44,110 nucleotides of DNA, taken from positions 1 through 44,110 of the forward strand of contig CAMAVY010000010.1 of the NCBI GenBank assembly GCA_945861675.1, given 5' to 3'. The translations under genes and the position numbers were made by a program. Within the stretch, counting starts at the first letter, position 1. Each line of letters begins with the position of its first letter. Shown in pieces: positions 26,397 through 35,489 of the stretch. Below the pieces are notes generated by a model. The model worked only from the letters and a program-made list of their open reading frames with translations. It did no database searches and was not told the DNA's origin. This DNA comes from Klebsiella pneumoniae (GTDB taxonomy: Bacteria > Pseudomonadota > Gammaproteobacteria > Pseudomonadales > Azotimanducaceae).

Positions 26397-27436
26397 AGCG
26401 AGCCCATCGTCGACGCGCCGGACTGCTGCGCAGATGTACGGTTCGCTGCCAGCAGCGAACCATCGTCCCGGTAAAGCCTGGCGATCATCTCTTCAATCGG
26501 CTCGTTCACCACGGTCAGGTCACGCACCTCATGCTGTTGCATCAAGGCCGCGATCACTTCCGCCGCAGGATGCACGTTCGGATCGAAGCCAAACACGACC
26601 CGCGCGGCACTCTGATTGATGATGCGCGTGCCGGGCAGCGGCGCGACCTGCGAATCGTTGGCAAGATCCACAACCATATGACGCTCGCCGCCGAGGCGTG
26701 CCCGCAGCGCCAGCAGGCTGCCATCGATGAGCAGTGCGCCGTGATGAATCACCAGCACGCGTTCACACAGCGCCTCGATATCGTCCATGTCGTGCGTGGT
26801 GAGAATCACCGTGACGCCGCGTTCACGATTCAGCCGCTGCACGAAGCCGCGCACAGCCAGCTTCGAACCGGCGTCCAGGCCAATGGTCGGCTCATCGAGG
26901 AACAGAATGCGCGGCTCATGCAGCAACGCCGCCACGAGATCACAGCGCATGCGTTGTCCCAGACTGAGTTGTCGCACGGGTGTATCGAGCAGCGGTGCCA
27001 CATCCATGAGCGACACCAGTTCATCAAAGGCGCGGCGGTAGCGATCCATCGGCACGCGATAGATTGCACGCAGCAGATCGAAGGATTCGACCACCGGCAG
27101 ATCCCACCACAACTGTGTGCGTTGTCCGAACACCGCGCCGATGTGCGCGACGTGCTCCGCGCGCTGCTGCCACGGCACGCGCCCGTTGACTTGAACGTGG
27201 CCGGACGTCGGCACGAGCACACCACACAGAATCTTGATGGTGGTGGACTTGCCGGCGCCATTCGGGCCGATGTAACCCACCAGTTCACCCGCATCGATCG
27301 AGAAGCTGAGGTCGCGCAGTGCCAGCACGTCGCGATGACGTCGACGCACCAGACCGCGCAAGGCGCCGATGAACCCAGGGTCGCGTTCAGCAACGCGGAA
27401 CGATCGCACAAGCTGTTCGACGACGATCTGTGCCAT
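26393..27436 (-). CDS. ABC exporter ATP-binding protein (NatA-like)
   Basis: 347 residues. Walker A is GPNGAGKST (57-65), the Q-loop is near 105 (FGQRTQLWW), the signature LSLGQRMR (157-164), Walker B ILFLDEP (177-183) and the H-loop His215 (TTHDMDD). An extra C-terminal regulatory segment of about 100 residues ends the protein. It energises export through the two downstream permeases. The start has AGGCAGG close upstream. The intergenic hairpin at 27533-27555 separates it from mscL, suggesting a separate transcript. Confidence 0.94.
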   Translation of the reverse strand: MAQIVVEQLVRSFRVAERDPGFIGALRGLVRRRHRDVLALRDLSFSIDAGELVGYIGPNGAGKSTTIKILCGVLVPTSGHVQVNGRVPWQQRAEHVAHIGAVFGQRTQLWWDLPVVESFDLLRAIYRVPMDRYRRAFDELVSLMDVAPLLDTPVRQLSLGQRMRCDLVAALLHEPRILFLDEPTIGLDAGSKLAVRGFVQRLNRERGVTVILTTHDMDDIEALCERVLVIHHGALLIDGSLLALRARLGGERHMVVDLANDSQVAPLPGTRIINQSAARVVFGFDPNVHPAAEVIAALMQQHEVRDLTVVNEPIEEMIARLYRDDGSLLAANRTSAQQSGASTMGSL

Positions 27437-27532
27437 GCCTGCCTGATCCGCGTGTAGCGCCCGGCGGCTCGACCCGAGGTGGGTGGGAGCGACGGGGCCG
27501 CGATTCTACAGGCGCACACCGGGGCGGCGCAT

Positions 27533-27555
27533 CAGCCCGCAGTCTCTGCGGGCTG
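27533..27555 (-). terminator. Perfect 10-bp hairpin after mscL
   Basis: cagcccgcag / tct / ctgcgggctg forms a perfect 10-bp stem with a 3-base loop, 24 bases past the mscL stop and upstream of the ABC ATPase gene. No T-run follows on the minus strand, so it is a hairpin terminator candidate without the usual tail, or an RNA-stabilising element. Confidence 0.55.
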
Positions 27556-27578
27556 ACGATCACACCTCTTGCTCGGGA

Positions 27579-28022
27579 TCAGAGCGTGCTGGTGCAACTC
27601 GGGCAGCGCGTGGCCTTGATCGGAATCGCCGTAAAGCAATGCGGGCAATCCTTGGTCGCCGGCGGTGCAGCTTCGGCTTCGCGCTTCATCGAGTTCATGC
27701 CTTTGATCAACATGAACAGCGCAAACGCGACGATGATGAAGCTGATCAACGAGTTGATGAACAACCCGTAGTTCAGCGTTACCGCACCCGCTTCCTTGGC
27801 CGCAGCGAGCGTGGCGTAGGCGGTGGAACCGTCGCCGCCCGCCTTCAGCGTCACGTACTTCTCGGCGAAATCGACACCGCCCATGGCGAGGCCGATCGGC
27901 GGCATGATGACGTCGTCGACCACGCTCTTGACGATGGTGCCGAATGCACCACCGATCACGATGCCGACGGCCATATCGACCACATTGCCGCGCAACGCGA
28001 ATTCTTTGAATTCTTTCAACAT
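27579..28022 (-). CDS. mscL: Large-conductance mechanosensitive channel MscL with C-terminal zinc ribbon
   Basis: The start at 28022 (147 residues) is preceded by GGGAGA about 8 bases upstream; the open frame to 28091 is not needed. The first helix and TM1 are canonical: [42 protein letters not shown] periplasmic loop is followed by TM2 ([22 protein letters not shown]). It opens under membrane tension to release solutes during osmotic downshock. Instead of the usual charged C-terminal helical bundle, the tail holds two CxxC pairs ([18 protein letters not shown]), a zinc-ribbon-like knuckle. I have seen this tail in some MscL proteins, but it is uncommon. Confidence 0.96.
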   Translation of the reverse strand: MLKEFKEFALRGNVVDMAVGIVIGGAFGTIVKSVVDDVIMPPIGLAMGGVDFAEKYVTLKAGGDGSTAYATLAAAKEAGAVTLNYGLFINSLISFIIVAFALFMLIKGMNSMKREAEAAPPATKDCPHCFTAIPIKATRCPSCTSTL

Positions 28023-28164
28023 ATGAGTGTTCTCCCTTGAGTGGATGCCCGGGGCGTTTTGTTGTCGGGCGCGCTGCTCCAAGCCGCGCACCGCTGCTCA
28101 CCCCGTGACGCGCGCACCTTAGCCGCGTAGCAAACAGACCATGCCCGCGACTTTGTAATTTTTC

Positions 28165-29805
28165 CTACCGCAGATCAGGCAGCTGATAGTTCTGCTGCAG
28201 CAGATTGGCGCGCACCACCTTCTTGTCCATCTTGCCGGTGGACGTCAGCGGAATGCTCTCGACGAACAGCACGTCGTCCGGCAGCTGCCACTTGGCAAAC
28301 GACTTGCCGCAATGCTCGCGGACCTGATCGGGCGTGACCACGGCGCCGCTCTTGGGTACGACCAACGCGACAGGCCGCTCATCCCAACGCGGATGCGGCA
28401 CCGCGACCACACAGGCCTGCGCCACCCCGGCCAGACCCACGATGTGGTTTTCCAGATCCACAGAGCTGATCCACTCGCCGCCGCTCTTGATCAGGTCTTT
28501 CGAGCGATCGGTGATGATCAGGTACTGCTCCGGGTCGATCTTGGCCACGTCGCCGGTGATCAACCATCCGTCATGAAACTTGGTCGGCTGCGGGTCGTTG
28601 AAGTACTCGGCGCAGATCCACGGCCCACGCACCAGCAGATCGCCAAACGCGACCCCGTCGTGGGGCAGTTCGTTGAACGATTCATCCACGATCTTCATCT
28701 GCAGCCCAGGGAACGGCAGGCCCGCCTTCGCCACATTGTTGAACCGCGCGTCATCGTCGAGCAGCAGTTGCTTGCGCTTGCCCACGCGCCGGGCAACGGT
28801 GCCGAGCGGGCTCATCTCGGTCATGCCCCAGCCCTGAATCATCTCTACGCCCAGGGTCTCCCAGTACCAGCGGATCAGCGACGGCGGCGGCGCCGAACCG
28901 CCACAGGTCAGCCGCGACAGCGCGCTGAGGTCGTAGGCCTGCGGGTTGGCCTCGACCAGCCCCTTGATGCCCTGCCAGATGGTCGGCACGCCGGCAGACA
29001 CCGTTACGCCTTCGCTGGCCATCAGCTGTGCAAGGCGCGCCGCATCCATGAAGCGGTGCGGCATGACCTGCTTTGCGCCGAGCATGGTTGCGGAAAACGG
29101 CAGGCCCCAGCCCATGGCATGGAACATCGGCACGATGCCGCACAGGCAATCGGTGGCCGACAGGTTCATGGTGTCGGTCAGGCACTGGGCCATGGTGTGC
29201 AGGTACTGCGAGCGGTGCTCGTACTCCACGCCCTTGGGATTGCCGGTGGTGCCACTGGTGTAGCAGAGGCCCATCGGCGAGCACTCATCGATCTCCGGCC
29301 ACGCGTAGTCCGTGGGCTTGCCGGCGATGAAGGCCTCGTAGTCCACGACGTCCGCAAAATCGCTCTGCCAGCCTTCAAAGCCTTGCTCGGTGGCCACCAC
29401 GATGCGGCGCACCGTTGGCACCTTACCCACCAGCTTGTTCAACAGCGGCAGCAGATCGGCATCGACGATGATCAGCCGGTCTTCCGCGTGATTGACGATG
29501 TATTCCAACTCACCCGGCGCCAGCCGCACGTTGAGCGTGTGCAGCACGGCGCCCATGCTGATCACCGCGTGATAGGCCTCAAGGTGCCGAGAGCCGTTCC
29601 ACATGAACGTGGCGACTCGGTCGCCGATGGCGATGCCAGCGTCGTGCAGCGCATGCGCCAGTTGGTGCGCGCGGTTGCGGGTCTGCAGATAGGTTTGCCG
29701 ACGGGCCCCATCGGTTGTGGCGGTCACGATTTGCTCGTCCGGCGCCAGGAGCGCACCGCGATCAAACAGCCGGTGCATCAAGAGCGGGGTGCGCTGCATA
29801 CCCAT
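28165..29805 (-). CDS. Medium/long-chain acyl-CoA ligase (AlkK-like)
   Basis: 546 residues from the ATG at 29805, with GGAGA about 9 bases upstream; a TTG at 29838 would add 11. Adenylate-forming-enzyme motifs are in order: the P-loop YTSGTTGNPKGV, IVPMFHAMGWGLPF, GWGMTEMSPLGT, ITGDVAKID, RSKDLIKSGGEWIS and the C-terminal catalytic Lys in TGKMDKKVVR. It activates fatty acids to acyl-CoA with ATP. The sequence resembles AlkK-type medium-chain ligases, which act in alkane and fatty-acid degradation. It is followed by mscL with 142 bases between, and preceded by the diguanylate cyclase gene with 96 bases between. The chain-length preference is not visible. Confidence 0.9.
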   Translation of the reverse strand: MGMQRTPLLMHRLFDRGALLAPDEQIVTATTDGARRQTYLQTRNRAHQLAHALHDAGIAIGDRVATFMWNGSRHLEAYHAVISMGAVLHTLNVRLAPGELEYIVNHAEDRLIIVDADLLPLLNKLVGKVPTVRRIVVATEQGFEGWQSDFADVVDYEAFIAGKPTDYAWPEIDECSPMGLCYTSGTTGNPKGVEYEHRSQYLHTMAQCLTDTMNLSATDCLCGIVPMFHAMGWGLPFSATMLGAKQVMPHRFMDAARLAQLMASEGVTVSAGVPTIWQGIKGLVEANPQAYDLSALSRLTCGGSAPPPSLIRWYWETLGVEMIQGWGMTEMSPLGTVARRVGKRKQLLLDDDARFNNVAKAGLPFPGLQMKIVDESFNELPHDGVAFGDLLVRGPWICAEYFNDPQPTKFHDGWLITGDVAKIDPEQYLIITDRSKDLIKSGGEWISSVDLENHIVGLAGVAQACVVAVPHPRWDERPVALVVPKSGAVVTPDQVREHCGKSFAKWQLPDDVLFVESIPLTSTGKMDKKVVRANLLQQNYQLPDLR

Positions 29806-29901
29806 GAACAGAAGTCTCCAATTGCTGTGTGTGTGCAATTGAAGGCTGCAGCCGCAGCGGCACGCAAGCGCCTTGCGCTATCTAGTGGAAGGCAAACACG
29901 G

Positions 29902-30945
29902 CTAGTGCACGGCCAACCCGGTCTGCGTGGTGACCCGATTGCGACCGCGCTCCTTCGACGCGTACAGGCATTGGTCTGCCCGCTTCACGAACGTCTCGGA
30001 CGGCTCACCCACCGCGTACATCGCAATCCCGGCCGAGACCGTGACGCCACTGATATTGTCGCCGAGACTCGGATCGACCTTGCTCTGCATTTCGAGCAGC
30101 GAGCGGATGCCGTCCATCAACGCAAATGCGCCCTCCAGACGGGTATTCGGCAGCAGCAGGGCGAACTCTTCGCCGCCGTAGCGACACGCAAGGTCGCGAC
30201 CCTTCACACAGTCGTTCAGTTCCCGGGCGACGAAGCGCAGCACCTTGTCGCCCACCACATGGCCGTAGGTGTCGTTGAATTTCTTGAAGTGGTCGATATC
30301 GATCAGTACCAGGCACAACGCCTGATCACCTCGCTGCGCTTCCTTGATCCCGTTCATCAGACCATGGTCGAAGGCGCGCCGATTGCCGATCTGGGTCAGC
30401 GCATCGGTCATCGATTCTTTGTCCAGGCGCTGGACTTCAGTACGCAGGTCGCCCAGCTCTTTGGAGATCGTCTGCAGCGTGCTTTCGACTGCGGCGCCCC
30501 GTTCCTTGACCGCCTTCGTCTCGGTCATGAGATCCGTCACCATGGCCCGCAGTTCCACGGCAGAGATGTTCTCCGACAGCCGCTGGCCCGTGTTGCCAAG
30601 GAATTGCTGATAGTGGTCGATATCGATGCCGAGGTCGCCCAACTGGCCGACCATGGTGTCAACCAACTCATCAACCGCGTGCCGCAGCGCCTCGGCTTCG
30701 CGTTCTCCGCTGTTGAAGTAGCGGATGAACAGGTCCCGACTGATCTCGGGGGTAATCGGCGCGCCGACGCGAATCAGCTCTTCAAGGTCGCGACATAGCG
30801 CATCGTTGGTGCGCGCGACATACTCGTACCAGAGCGCGTAGTTGCCAGGGGTGGTGGGTACGCGTTGTTTCGACATGAGCGGCAGTACACGCTTCAGCGT
30901 TTGCACTGACTCGCCCAGGTCTATATCGAAGTCCGATAGCTTCAT
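29902..30945 (-). CDS. Diguanylate cyclase (GGDEF)
   Basis: 347 residues from the ATG at 30945; the frame is open to 31530, but that part overlaps the divergent kinase gene. The N-terminal half (1-165) is helical, with TPGNYALWYEYVARTNDALC and a coiled-coil run up to LDKESMTDALTQIGNRRAFD. The GGDEF domain has DIDHFKKFNDTYGH and the catalytic GGEEF at residues 257-261. The product is cyclic di-GMP in the cytoplasm. The product-inhibition site is KGRD instead of RxxD, so feedback inhibition may be weakened (inference). No transmembrane helix is seen. It shares a 66-bp divergent intergenic region with the hybrid kinase. Confidence 0.93.
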   Translation of the reverse strand: MKLSDFDIDLGESVQTLKRVLPLMSKQRVPTTPGNYALWYEYVARTNDALCRDLEELIRVGAPITPEISRDLFIRYFNSGEREAEALRHAVDELVDTMVGQLGDLGIDIDHYQQFLGNTGQRLSENISAVELRAMVTDLMTETKAVKERGAAVESTLQTISKELGDLRTEVQRLDKESMTDALTQIGNRRAFDHGLMNGIKEAQRGDQALCLVLIDIDHFKKFNDTYGHVVGDKVLRFVARELNDCVKGRDLACRYGGEEFALLLPNTRLEGAFALMDGIRSLLEMQSKVDPSLGDNISGVTVSAGIAMYAVGEPSETFVKRADQCLYASKERGRNRVTTQTGLAVH

Positions 30946-30956
30946 TGGTTTTCGCG

Positions 30957-30985
30957 TTGCGATCCCACCCAAAGGTTCCTTTAAT
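30957..30985 (+). promoter_or_regulatory. Sigma70-type promoter for the hybrid kinase gene
   Basis: TTGCGA (30957-30962), a 17-base spacer, then TTTAAT (30980-30985): four and five matches to the consensus boxes with ideal spacing. The predicted transcript starts near 30992, giving a leader of about 20 bases that still includes the ribosome site. Confidence 0.6.
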
Positions 30986-30997
30986 CTAGTCCACAAA

Positions 30998-31004
30998 AAG
31001 GAGG
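30998..31004 (+). promoter_or_regulatory. Ribosome binding site AAGGAGG fixing the kinase GTG start
   Basis: A near-perfect Shine-Dalgarno sequence ends 7 bases before the GTG at 31012 and decides the start of the hybrid kinase gene. Confidence 0.85.
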
Positions 31005-31011
31005 GGACAAG

Positions 31012-34000
31012 GTGCGCTTGGAAGTCGCGAAGGACTTTACCGATGCCGCGACCAGCCAACAGCCGGACCTGCACCTGCTTGGGCAACTCGATGAGCTCGA
31101 AGCGACCACCGCTACGCTGGCGCGGCTGCTGGCCGAATCCAAGAGCGTCGATATCAGCCTTGAGCGCACCCAGCGCCAGCTGCAACTCACCGAGAGCGTC
31201 AGCCGTACCGGCAGCCTGAGCTGGACCTTTGCCGATGCACGTCTGAGTCCATCGGATCAGTTGCTGCAGTTGCTGGGCGTGCCACCAGACACGTTTCTGC
31301 ATGCCAGGGCGCTGCTTCGACGGGTGCTGCCCGGGGAGCGCACGAAGGTCTTCACAGCGCTGCGAAACATGTTGTTGAGCGGCTTCGCCACGACCGAATG
31401 CCTGGTGCGGCGCGGCCATGGCAGCCCCGCGAGCCAGATGACGGTGCATATCACCGGGATCGTTGAACGCCGAGCAGATGGCCGGGCTGCGCGGTTGACG
31501 CTGCTGTGCCGCGATGTGACCGAGCATCAACGCGCCGCCCAGCGGCTGTCACGCAGCGAACTGCTACGCCAGCGCATGTTCGACGCGTCGCCCGATGGCC
31601 TGCTGATCGCCCGCGCATCAGATCGCACGATCATCGACGTGAACGCGCGATTTCTCGAGGAGACCGGTTTCACGCGCGAGCAGATCATCGGCCGAACCGA
31701 CGCGGAGCTGGGGCTGTGGAATGACCCGGCCGCGCAGCAGCACGCCTATGCCGCGGTGGAACATGAGGGCGCGCTCGGCAACATGGAGGCGAAATTCCGC
31801 CTGCCCAACGGGCGTCTGGCCGAAGCGCTCATTGCTGTCCGCACTGTCGAAGTAGACGGCGAGACGCTGGTGATCGTCACGGTACGCAACGTCACTGAGT
31901 ACAAGAACACGCTGCGGGCGCTGGCCGAAAGCGAGGCCCGCTTCGCCCTCGCGTTCAAGGAAGCACCGATCCCCGCGTTCATCGTGCAGAAATCCAATCA
32001 GCGGCTGATCGATGCCAACGACGCGTTCTTCAGTCTTATCCCCGGCATTCGCAACGAAACGCTCGACGGCACAACCGTCGACATCGCCTCGATCGCACAT
32101 CCGGATGACCGCGAGACCTTCGCGGTGGCCTGCACCCAACCCTCCGACCAGCTCAACATCAGGTTCGTGCACACAGGGTCACGCGAATTGACCACCATCG
32201 TGTCGTCGCGCGCGACACGCTTTCGCGGCGAAGACTGCTGCATCGTGTTTGCCCAGGACGTCTCTGCCCGCGCAAATGCCGAGCAACGTTTCGGTCAGGC
32301 CATCGACACCAATCCGGACGGCGCGCTTGTCGTCGATCTGAGCAACGACCAGATCATTCGCGTAAACGCTGCGTTTGCTGAGCTGGCGGGGCTTGAGCCG
32401 GCAACCATCGTCGGGCACACGGCCGCAGAGCTGCGCTTCTGGCAAGACCCGTCGGAACACGAGCGCTTCCGGCAGCGCTTGAAGCAGGGGCCGGTTCGGC
32501 GCGCGCCCGCGCTGATGCGACACGTGTCAGGGACGGCGTTTCCCGTGGACCTGTCCGCCAGCACCAGCATTGACGGTGACGGGCAGTGGCTGATGGTCAC
32601 CGTGCACGATCGCCGTCATGAAACCGCCGCCGAACAATCATTGCGCAGCAGTCAGGAACGCTTCGAGAAGCTGTTCCGCACGGCGCCGCTGGCGATGGCG
32701 CTGTATCGCCAGCACGACTCCCAGCTGATCGACGTCAACCCGGAATATGAAGCGCTGTTCGGCGTCACGTCAGGCGATCTGCAACAGCGCAACGTTCACC
32801 CAAGCGAGCTCTGGAGTGATCCCAGCGACTACGAACACTTTGTTGAACGGTTGTTGCGGCATGGCGAGGTGCGCGACCTCGAAGCAATGATGACGCGCGC
32901 CGGACCACCCTTCCACGCGTTGATATCGGCACGTGCACTCAGCCTCGACGGCGACCCGCACGTATTGCTGTACATCGCCAACGTCGATGAGCTGAAAGGC
33001 ATCGAAGCGCAGCTGCAGCATGCACAGAAGATGGAGGCCATCGGCCAGCTGGCCGGCGGTGTTGCGCACGACTTCAACAACCTGCTCAGCGGCATTCAAG
33101 GCTTCACCGAGCTGATGCTGCTGGACGATGCGTTCCCGGACAACAACCGTACCCACGCGCGGCAGATTCTCAGCACAGTGCAGCGCGCGGCGCAGCTGAC
33201 CAAACAACTGCTGATCTTCTCGCGCCGCAATCCGCCGCGGCTTGCGGCCGTCGAACTGCACGATGTCATCCACAACACCGTAGCCATTCTGGAGCGCACG
33301 CTCGACCGGCGCCTGGAAATCGTGCGGCACCTTGCAGCGGCAGACGCCGTCGTGCTCGGCGATCAATCGCAGATTGAGAACGCGTTGCTGAACCTGTGTA
33401 TCAATGCGCGCGATGCCATGCACGACGGCGGCACCATGAGCCTGAGTACCGGCATCGTGCAGTTGAGCAAGGAGACCATCCGCACGCGTGCGATGGACAT
33501 CAAGCCTGGTACCTACCTGCGCTTGTCAGTGCACGACACGGGCGCAGGCATTGCGCCCGACGTGGTGGGCAGAATCTTCGAGCCGTTTTTCACAACGAAG
33601 GCTATCGGACGCGGAACAGGGCTTGGCCTGGCGGCCGTATGGGGCATGTTGCGCGCCCACCACGCGGGTGTGCAGGTCGATACAGCGCCCGGCGAAGGCA
33701 CCGCGTTCCACCTGTTCTTCAAGCCGCATCGAGAGACAGCGCGTGCGCAGCCGAAAGAGCCGGCACAACACCTCATCATGGGCCAGGGCCGTGTGCTGGT
33801 CGTCGACGACGAAGCCAGCCTGCGCGAGTTGATCGGCACCATGTTGCGCGCACTCGGCTATGAAGTCGTCGAAGCAACGGATGGTGTGCATGCAATGCAG
33901 CTGTTCGAAGCGGATCCGAATGCATTCGATCTTGTCGTCCTCGACATGACCATGCCGCGCATGAACGGCTACGACACCTTCGCCGCGATGCATGCGCTGC

Positions 34001-34167
34001 GCGCTGACGTACGCGTGCTGCTGACATCGGGCTATGTTCAAAGTACGGAGCTGGAAAGTACGCTGGCGCTCGGCGCGCTGGGCGTCCTGAACAAGCCATT
34101 CGACCTCAGCGAGCTATCCCGGGAGGTGAGTGTTGCCCTTACGCGCCGGAGGCGCGTGAAGAGATAG
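31012..34167 (+). CDS. Multi-PAS hybrid sensor histidine kinase with receiver domain
   Basis: 1051 residues from GTG 31012. A short N-terminal helical region is followed by about five PAS-like domains between residues 55 and 670 (for example MFDASPDGLLIARASDRTII, AIDTNPDGALVVDLSNDQII, LFRTAPLAMALYRQHDSQL). The kinase core has His686 (GGVAHDFNNLLSGI), the N-box NLCINARDAM (794-803), DTGAGI (842-847) and GRGTGLGL (866-873). A C-terminal receiver has the acidic pair D932-D933, phosphoacceptor D978 (VVLDMTMP) and K1028 (LNKPF). No transmembrane helix is seen, so it senses a cytoplasmic signal. No separate response regulator lies next to it. The neighbouring diguanylate cyclase, divergently transcribed from the same 66 bp, may be part of the same circuit (inference). 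The last codons lie in a tandem repeat. Confidence 0.93.
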   Translation: MRLEVAKDFTDAATSQQPDLHLLGQLDELEATTATLARLLAESKSVDISLERTQRQLQLTESVSRTGSLSWTFADARLSPSDQLLQLLGVPPDTFLHARALLRRVLPGERTKVFTALRNMLLSGFATTECLVRRGHGSPASQMTVHITGIVERRADGRAARLTLLCRDVTEHQRAAQRLSRSELLRQRMFDASPDGLLIARASDRTIIDVNARFLEETGFTREQIIGRTDAELGLWNDPAAQQHAYAAVEHEGALGNMEAKFRLPNGRLAEALIAVRTVEVDGETLVIVTVRNVTEYKNTLRALAESEARFALAFKEAPIPAFIVQKSNQRLIDANDAFFSLIPGIRNETLDGTTVDIASIAHPDDRETFAVACTQPSDQLNIRFVHTGSRELTTIVSSRATRFRGEDCCIVFAQDVSARANAEQRFGQAIDTNPDGALVVDLSNDQIIRVNAAFAELAGLEPATIVGHTAAELRFWQDPSEHERFRQRLKQGPVRRAPALMRHVSGTAFPVDLSASTSIDGDGQWLMVTVHDRRHETAAEQSLRSSQERFEKLFRTAPLAMALYRQHDSQLIDVNPEYEALFGVTSGDLQQRNVHPSELWSDPSDYEHFVERLLRHGEVRDLEAMMTRAGPPFHALISARALSLDGDPHVLLYIANVDELKGIEAQLQHAQKMEAIGQLAGGVAHDFNNLLSGIQGFTELMLLDDAFPDNNRTHARQILSTVQRAAQLTKQLLIFSRRNPPRLAAVELHDVIHNTVAILERTLDRRLEIVRHLAAADAVVLGDQSQIENALLNLCINARDAMHDGGTMSLSTGIVQLSKETIRTRAMDIKPGTYLRLSVHDTGAGIAPDVVGRIFEPFFTTKAIGRGTGLGLAAVWGMLRAHHAGVQVDTAPGEGTAFHLFFKPHRETARAQPKEPAQHLIMGQGRVLVVDDEASLRELIGTMLRALGYEVVEATDGVHAMQLFEADPNAFDLVVLDMTMPRMNGYDTFAAMHALRADVRVLLTSGYVQSTELESTLALGALGVLNKPFDLSELSREVSVALTRRRRVKR

Positions 34168-34225
34168 ATCAGCGCGCCGGAGGCGCGTGGAGAGGTAGAC
34201 AGACGCCGCAGGCGCGTGGAGAGAA
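34142..34225. repeat. Three imperfect 29-31 bp tandem repeats at the 3' end of the kinase gene
   Basis: Each copy starts with a hairpin-forming core, cgcc-gga-ggcgcgtg (cgcc-gca in copy 3), at 34144, 34175 and 34204, followed by (g/a)agag. The first copy encodes the end of the kinase and its TAG stop; the other two are intergenic. The hairpins lie between convergent genes and could act as bidirectional terminators. The pattern looks like duplication of the gene's own 3' end. Confidence 0.75.
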
Positions 34226-34239
34226 AAGCAGCCGCGACG

Positions 34240-35457
34240 TCAGAGCCCCACCGTCCGCGCCCGCGTATCAAACTTCCAAAGCTCGGTCGCCAACGTGGCC
34301 CAGATCAGCACCAGCGCCATCGCGATCGACACGGTGAGCAGCGTCGCGTGAACACCAACCGCCTTCACCAGTGTGCCGGACAGCAACGCGCCGATCGGCC
34401 CTGCGCCCATCAATGACACTGAAAAGAACGCCATCACTCGGCCGCGCACACTGTCGTTCGCCAACTCCTGCATGATGGTGCGCGCCATGGACATCGCCAC
34501 GCCGCCACTCGCGCCCCAACAGAAGACCAGCATCAACGCGACCGGGAAGCCCATTGGCAACGCCAACGCGGCCAACGCGATCACGCCCACGCCATGTGCC
34601 AGAATCAGCGCGCGGCCACGGCGCCGCACATCGCCATAGCGCAACAACACAACAATGGTGCTGACGAGGCCGAGCACGTTGGCTGTGTTCATCGCTGCGA
34701 GATCGACCGAGCCACCGGCAAACACCTCGCGCACCAGCAACGGCAGCGCCACCATGAACGAGCCCATGAAGCACAGGCCCGTGGCACAGTTCACCAGCAG
34801 CACCGCGCGCATGGCAGGCACACGCAACACCACGCGCGCACCTTCGGCAATCGACGCTCTGAGCGCGCCAAACAACGCACCCTTCGGCGCACTCAACAAC
34901 GTCGGATCATCCAAGCAACGGTAGGCGTACAGCCCCGCCAGCATCACCCCCGACTGCACCAGCAACACCAGCACCGCGCCCACTTTTCCGGCCACGGCCG
35001 CAAGCGCGAAGCCGAACAGCTGCACCGTGAACTGCACCATGCTGTTCAGCAGCACGGTGTGCTGGATGCGGCCTTCTGCCACATGCGTAAGCAGTCCGTC
35101 ACGGGCCGGTGTAACAAAGGCCTGCGCGATGCCGAACACCGCTGCGTAGACCAGCAGCAGCGGGAAGCTGAGCGCCTCGAATCCTATCAATGCCGCCAAT
35201 GCCAACGGTGGGACCGCCGCCGCTCCCTGCGCAAGCATCACCATGCGACGCGCACCGAAGCGATCAGCAAGACTGCCGCCGATCAGCAGCAGAAACAAAG
35301 ACGGCAGCATCATGGTCATCTGCGCCACACCCACCTTGGTGGGCGACTCGCGCAGCACCATGGTGACGAGCCAGGAGAACAACACCGTCTGGATGCCCAA
35401 GGCAACGAACCAACTGCCAGTACCCATCAGGTACCAGTGCACGCGCTTCATGGTCAT
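34240..35457 (-). CDS. Major facilitator superfamily exporter
   Basis: 405 residues with about twelve hydrophobic helices. The loop-2/3 motif GGSLADRFGARRMVMLAQ matches the MFS signature GxLaDrxGrkxxl, and QELANDSVRGRVMAFF is the equivalent in the second half. The pattern fits DHA3/EntS-like exporters. It lies 32 bases after the FadD3-like ligase gene on the same strand, so they are probably co-transcribed. The substrate is unknown; export or uptake of a carboxylic acid handled by the ligase is possible. No strong ribosome site decides between ATGs at 35457 and 35451. Confidence 0.9.
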   Translation of the reverse strand: MTMKRVHWYLMGTGSWFVALGIQTVLFSWLVTMVLRESPTKVGVAQMTMMLPSLFLLLIGGSLADRFGARRMVMLAQGAAAVPPLALAALIGFEALSFPLLLVYAAVFGIAQAFVTPARDGLLTHVAEGRIQHTVLLNSMVQFTVQLFGFALAAVAGKVGAVLVLLVQSGVMLAGLYAYRCLDDPTLLSAPKGALFGALRASIAEGARVVLRVPAMRAVLLVNCATGLCFMGSFMVALPLLVREVFAGGSVDLAAMNTANVLGLVSTIVVLLRYGDVRRRGRALILAHGVGVIALAALALPMGFPVALMLVFCWGASGGVAMSMARTIMQELANDSVRGRVMAFFSVSLMGAGPIGALLSGTLVKAVGVHATLLTVSIAMALVLIWATLATELWKFDTRARTVGL

Positions 35458-35489
35458 CGATCAGTTGCAGTTCATTGATGCGCCGGGAT

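Noticed and set aside
28312-30798. 828-codon plus-strand frame
   Set aside because: It spans two well-supported minus-strand genes (acyl-CoA ligase and diguanylate cyclase); its His/Arg/Gln-rich composition is typical of an antisense shadow.
30946-31530. N-terminal extension of the diguanylate cyclase
   Set aside because: The added residues overlap the divergent kinase gene, which has a strong ribosome site and promoter; the 30945 ATG starts the family-like sequence.
34142-34225. Possible CRISPR array
   Set aside because: Repeats are contiguous with short, repeated (not unique) spacers, overlap a gene end, and no cas gene is present.
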